From NCBI RefSeq assembly GCF_004359215.1, contig NC_090615.1, positions 1,419,091 through 1,439,117 on the forward strand: a stretch of 20,027 nt of DNA, read 5' to 3'. The notes below the pieces were generated by a model that was not told the origin of the DNA, ran no database searches, and worked only from the letters and a program-made list of their open reading frames with translations. A program made the position numbers and the translations under genes. The DNA comes from Bremia lactucae. Its lineage: Eukaryota > Oomycota > Peronosporomycetes > Peronosporales > Peronosporaceae. Positions 18,145 to 20,027 of the stretch are shown piece by piece. The stretch's first letter is position 1. Each line of letters opens with the position of its first letter.

Positions 18145-18644
18145 TGTAACGGGGCACTTCAACTTGTACTGCTTCAAAACAAGTCCACTTCGCACTGCTT
18201 CAGTTGCGAGTGGTGCCTTACGTTACTTCACGTACACTAGTACGTGCAGAGAAAGACTTCTCTTTAAGAACTTTACCTTAAAGAGGGTTAAATGAAAACT
18301 GTATTAATATAATTAAGTTTCTTCTTCTTTCTATCTGTTAATGCTAAATTGATTATAAACTCATACTAAACATGCAATTGAAATCTTATCTGTCTCTCTC
18401 TTTGTTTACGTTTACAGCTGATTAGTCTGCCGAATAAATCGATATAAAAGCCTATACCTATTTATGGATAAGATTTCTAAACATTACTATATATAAAGAA
18501 ATATTCTCCAAAAATTATCTACCTTTTTTAGATAATATAATAATTAACAACCTTTAAGTGTTAATTTTTCATGTAGCGATACACCCCGTTATATCACCCC
18601 TCCCTTAAACGACAAAGTTTCATGTAACGATACACCCCATTACA
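18145..18644 (-). repeat. Gypsy 3' LTR in minus orientation (500 bp)
   Basis: The plus strand starts TGTAACGGGG and ends CCCCATTACA, giving terminal inverted repeats with TG…CA ends. On the minus strand a polypurine tract AAGGGAGGGATGA lies directly before the LTR start, which makes this a 3' LTR. U5 hairpins (minus sense) are CACGTAC/GTACGTG (18229-18246), a 12-bp hairpin with two single-base bulges at 18185-18213, and ACTTGT/ACAAGT (18162-18184). A short match, ATTAATACAGTTTT (minus strand), also occurs in the LTR near 9110. The flanks CACCG and TCATC are not a target-site duplication, as expected for one end of a truncated element. Confidence 0.78.
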
Positions 18645-18666
18645 TCATCCCTCCCTTAAACGACAA
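18567..18666. repeat. 51-bp-period tandem duplication of the PPT/U3 boundary
   Basis: Two 49-nt copies (18567-18615 and 18618-18666, four differences) each contain, in minus sense, the polypurine tract and the first ~35 nt of the LTR. The outer copy begins TGTAATGGGG after AAGGGAGGGATGA. The inner copy begins TATAACGGGG after AAGGGAGGGGTGA. The LTR therefore has a second, internal PPT. Confidence 0.85.
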
Positions 18667-18763
18667 TCACTCTGACTGTCATTGGGTGGAGTGGTCACTA
18701 TGTAACCACTTAATTTAAAAATGATGTTGATCTGTCAGAACCATCATTATAAATTCCATCGCT
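18645..18763 (-). other. 3' internal edge of the minus-strand gypsy element
   Basis: This is minus-strand internal DNA just upstream of the polypurine tract, noncoding. It contains a 6-bp hairpin (AGTGGT/ACCACT at ~18692-18712) and a weak one (ATGATG/CATCAT, ~18721-18746). It stops where plus-strand copy B begins (~18764), so two gypsy fragments of opposite polarity meet head to head here. Confidence 0.55.
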
Positions 18764-18832
18764 CGCGGATCCGACGTTGTTGCGAAATCACAACAGCGAG
18801 GCGGACCGCCAAAAAATGGTCGGGGTCAGTAG
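18764..18832 (+). pseudogene. C-terminal tail of Gag, copy B (5'-truncated)
   Basis: Frame 2 reads GSDVVAKSQQRGGPPKNGRG-Q and ends TAG at 18830-18832. The basic, Gly-rich tail follows the zinc knuckle in copy A. The upstream part is missing, so this fragment makes no protein alone. The same stop is recognisable at 5586-5588 in copy A, which indicates that it is ancestral and not a mutation. Confidence 0.75.
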
Positions 18833-18854
18833 GGGCGCAACGCCCTACTGATCC
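18811..18854 (+). promoter_or_regulatory. Predicted -1 programmed ribosomal frameshift signal between gag and pol
   Basis: The heptamer A_AAA_AAT (18811-18817) is in phase with gag codons CCA-AAA-AAT and fits the X_XXY_YYZ rule. A 5-nt spacer (GGTCG) follows. Next comes a stem-loop with arm 18823-18837, loop CAA (18838-18840) and arm 18841-18854: about 14 pairs with one bulged G (18832) and one G-T wobble. The gag stop (18830) lies in the stem. Pol is in the -1 frame, which is open across the site back to 18766. Copy A keeps the TAG and a shorter TCAGTAG/CTACTGA stem but has lost the heptamer. Confidence 0.7.
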
Positions 18855-20027
18855 AGCAACCTCAAGAGAATTTGCAAATCTTTTGACAAAAGTTGCTCCA
18901 GACACACAATCATTATGTGTCTCTGCACCTGGTGATGAGGTATCACTCATCACCTTGAAATTGAAAGTGACAAATGATTTGTCACTTAAAGCCCTAGTGG
19001 ACTGCGGAGCGTCGAATAACTTTATTCGTCGCCAGTCACTAGAGGGTAGTAGGCTCAAATATATTGAGCGCGACATCCCTCCAACGAGGATGACGGTGCG
19101 TCTAGCGACAGGCGCATCGATAACAGTAATGAAACGCGTAGTGAAATTTCACTACACGTTAAGAGATGTACAGTATGATGATAATTTCATCGTACTGGAT
19201 TTGGATGACAAATTTGATGTCATCCTGGGTTTACCTTGGCTCAGAAAATACGAGCCAAGGATCAGCTGGCAGCATCGATCCGTAAAGATGCCTGCCACTT
19301 GTTCATCAGATGGCCATCTGATGAACGTCTTGGAGCGTCCACAAGCGTGTGGATGTACTACGAGTGAGTGCGATGGCCTCACTTGTGGTACGGTCGTTAG
19401 TACAACCGCACAAGATCACAGTGTGATTACCAATCACAATGTGGAGTCAGCTGCCGGCGGCTGTGTTAATGCACAGGCAGCGCCGAAGGTCCACCACTCG
19501 AAAAGGTCGAGTGGATTGGGACATGAATGTACGCTTAGTGGGCGACATTCAAGGAGTATACCGGTTGCCCAGAAAGGACAACACGATGATCCAAGGTCGA
19601 GTAGAGAGTCGACCGTAGTGGACCCGACTGTGATAGCGCAATCACACTCGGAAGACGTTGAGGGAAGAGGTCCCCACGTATTTGAGGAGAAATCCCCTCA
19701 AATGGTAGAAGTTACTAGACTTCTAAATCCCGAGGGATTAATCCCCCGGCAGCCTGTGGATAAATCCCAGGAAGAAACCGAGACATTAAATGTCTTGGTT
19801 AATGACGGATCGAGAGTAGGCGCTTCTACTCTTGATCTGTATGCGCCTCCGAAGTTAACTTCGGAGATAACTCAATTACCAACCCTAGAACCTAAGCGGT
19901 TCTTGAGAGATCTGCATTGTGGGAAAATCAAGCAGATCTGCGTACTCGTCACAGAGGACGATTACGTAACCGACATTCGGTCAGCGGTAATTTTTGCAGA
20001 GAACGAACGGGTTCTCAGCAGCTCATC
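18826..20027 (+). CDS. Gypsy copy B Pol: aspartic protease and linker, 3'-partial
   Basis: Frame 1 has no stop from 18766 to the window end. After SVGAQRPTDPATSREFANLL comes the retropepsin-like domain: LKALVDCGASNNFIRRQSLE with catalytic Asp codon 19000-19002, LATGASITV, then DLDDKFDVILGLPWL (ILG box ~19219-19242). The protease would cleave the Gag-Pol polyprotein inside particles. A Cys-containing and charged linker (SSDGHLMNVLERPQACGCTT and beyond) precedes RT, which lies past the window. No start codon is expected if Pol is made by frameshifting from gag; this copy lacks gag's front, so expression is doubtful. Confidence 0.85.

Larger units (their letters stand above)
18764..20027 (+). 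mobile_element. Ty3/gypsy copy B, 5'-truncated and running off the window
   Basis: It begins abruptly in the last ~22 codons of gag (GSDVVAKSQQRGGPPKNGRG) and continues through protease into the Pol linker to base 20027. The sequence aligns along its length with copy A (5513-~6390), but its pol frame is open for ~1.2 kb, so it is younger or better conserved. No 5' LTR or gag N-terminus lies next to it in this orientation. Confidence 0.87.

Noticed and set aside
18567..18666. CRISPR-like or satellite repeats
   Set aside because: Only two copies, no spacers of similar size, and each copy contains a PPT and LTR edge; a eukaryotic retroelement context explains it.
18830..18832. TAG as a disabling nonsense mutation in copy B
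   Set aside because: The same stop occurs at the same place in copy A, and pol is open in the -1 frame next to a slippery heptamer, so it is read as the natural gag end.
1..20027. tRNA, rRNA or host small-RNA genes
   Set aside because: No cloverleaf with box A/B-like sequence or rRNA core motif was recognised by eye; a covariance-model scan would be needed to exclude them fully.

Overview
The window looks like a repeat-rich stretch of an oomycete genome (Peronosporales type, such as Phytophthora or a downy mildew). The evidence is one host-type gene with very short introns, next to about 16 kb of nested, decayed retrotransposons whose Gag, protease, reverse transcriptase (RT), integrase and LINE proteins resemble families abundant in oomycetes. 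The organism call is an inference; no rRNA or other marker is present.

Layout. Bases 1-3597 (+) hold the 3' three quarters of an ABCC/MRP-type full ABC transporter. Its apparent breaks are explained by three short introns, the last with a defective-looking donor site. Bases 3598-3895 are AT-rich intergenic DNA. Bases ~3896-7290 (+) are a decayed Ty3/gypsy element, copy A: 5' LTR, gag, protease, RT, then a deletion straight into the RNase H end and a stub of integrase. Bases ~7291-8800 hold minus-strand decayed coding sequence that resembles the 5' ORF of a LINE. Bases 8831-9419 are LTR DNA arranged as an inverted repeat, with a polypurine tract (PPT) at its outer edge. Bases 9675-10139 hold an unassigned acidic ORF. 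Bases ~10424-11282 are a minus-strand gypsy integrase/chromodomain remnant. Bases ~11283-18144 (+) are a long, mutated LINE-type element: CCHC zinc knuckle, OTU-like cysteine protease domain, AP-type endonuclease, RT and C-terminal region. Bases 18145-18644 are a minus-strand gypsy LTR with its PPT and a little internal DNA. From 18764 to the window end runs a second gypsy copy (B, +), the same family as copy A but with a long open Pol frame.

Main points. (1) Copy B has a full set of -1 ribosomal frameshift signals at the gag/pol boundary: an A_AAA_AAT heptamer, a 5-nt spacer and a ~14-bp stem-loop containing the gag stop. (2) The LINE carries an OTU-like protease domain between its zinc knuckle and its endonuclease. 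(3) Three diverged LTRs share a chain of hairpins near their U5 ends with different stem sequences, which suggests a conserved RNA structure. (4) The third transporter intron begins GA instead of GT. (5) Several fragments are joined in ways that record deletions and nested insertions. Apart from the transporter, and possibly the partial pol of copy B, nothing here looks able to make a full-length protein.
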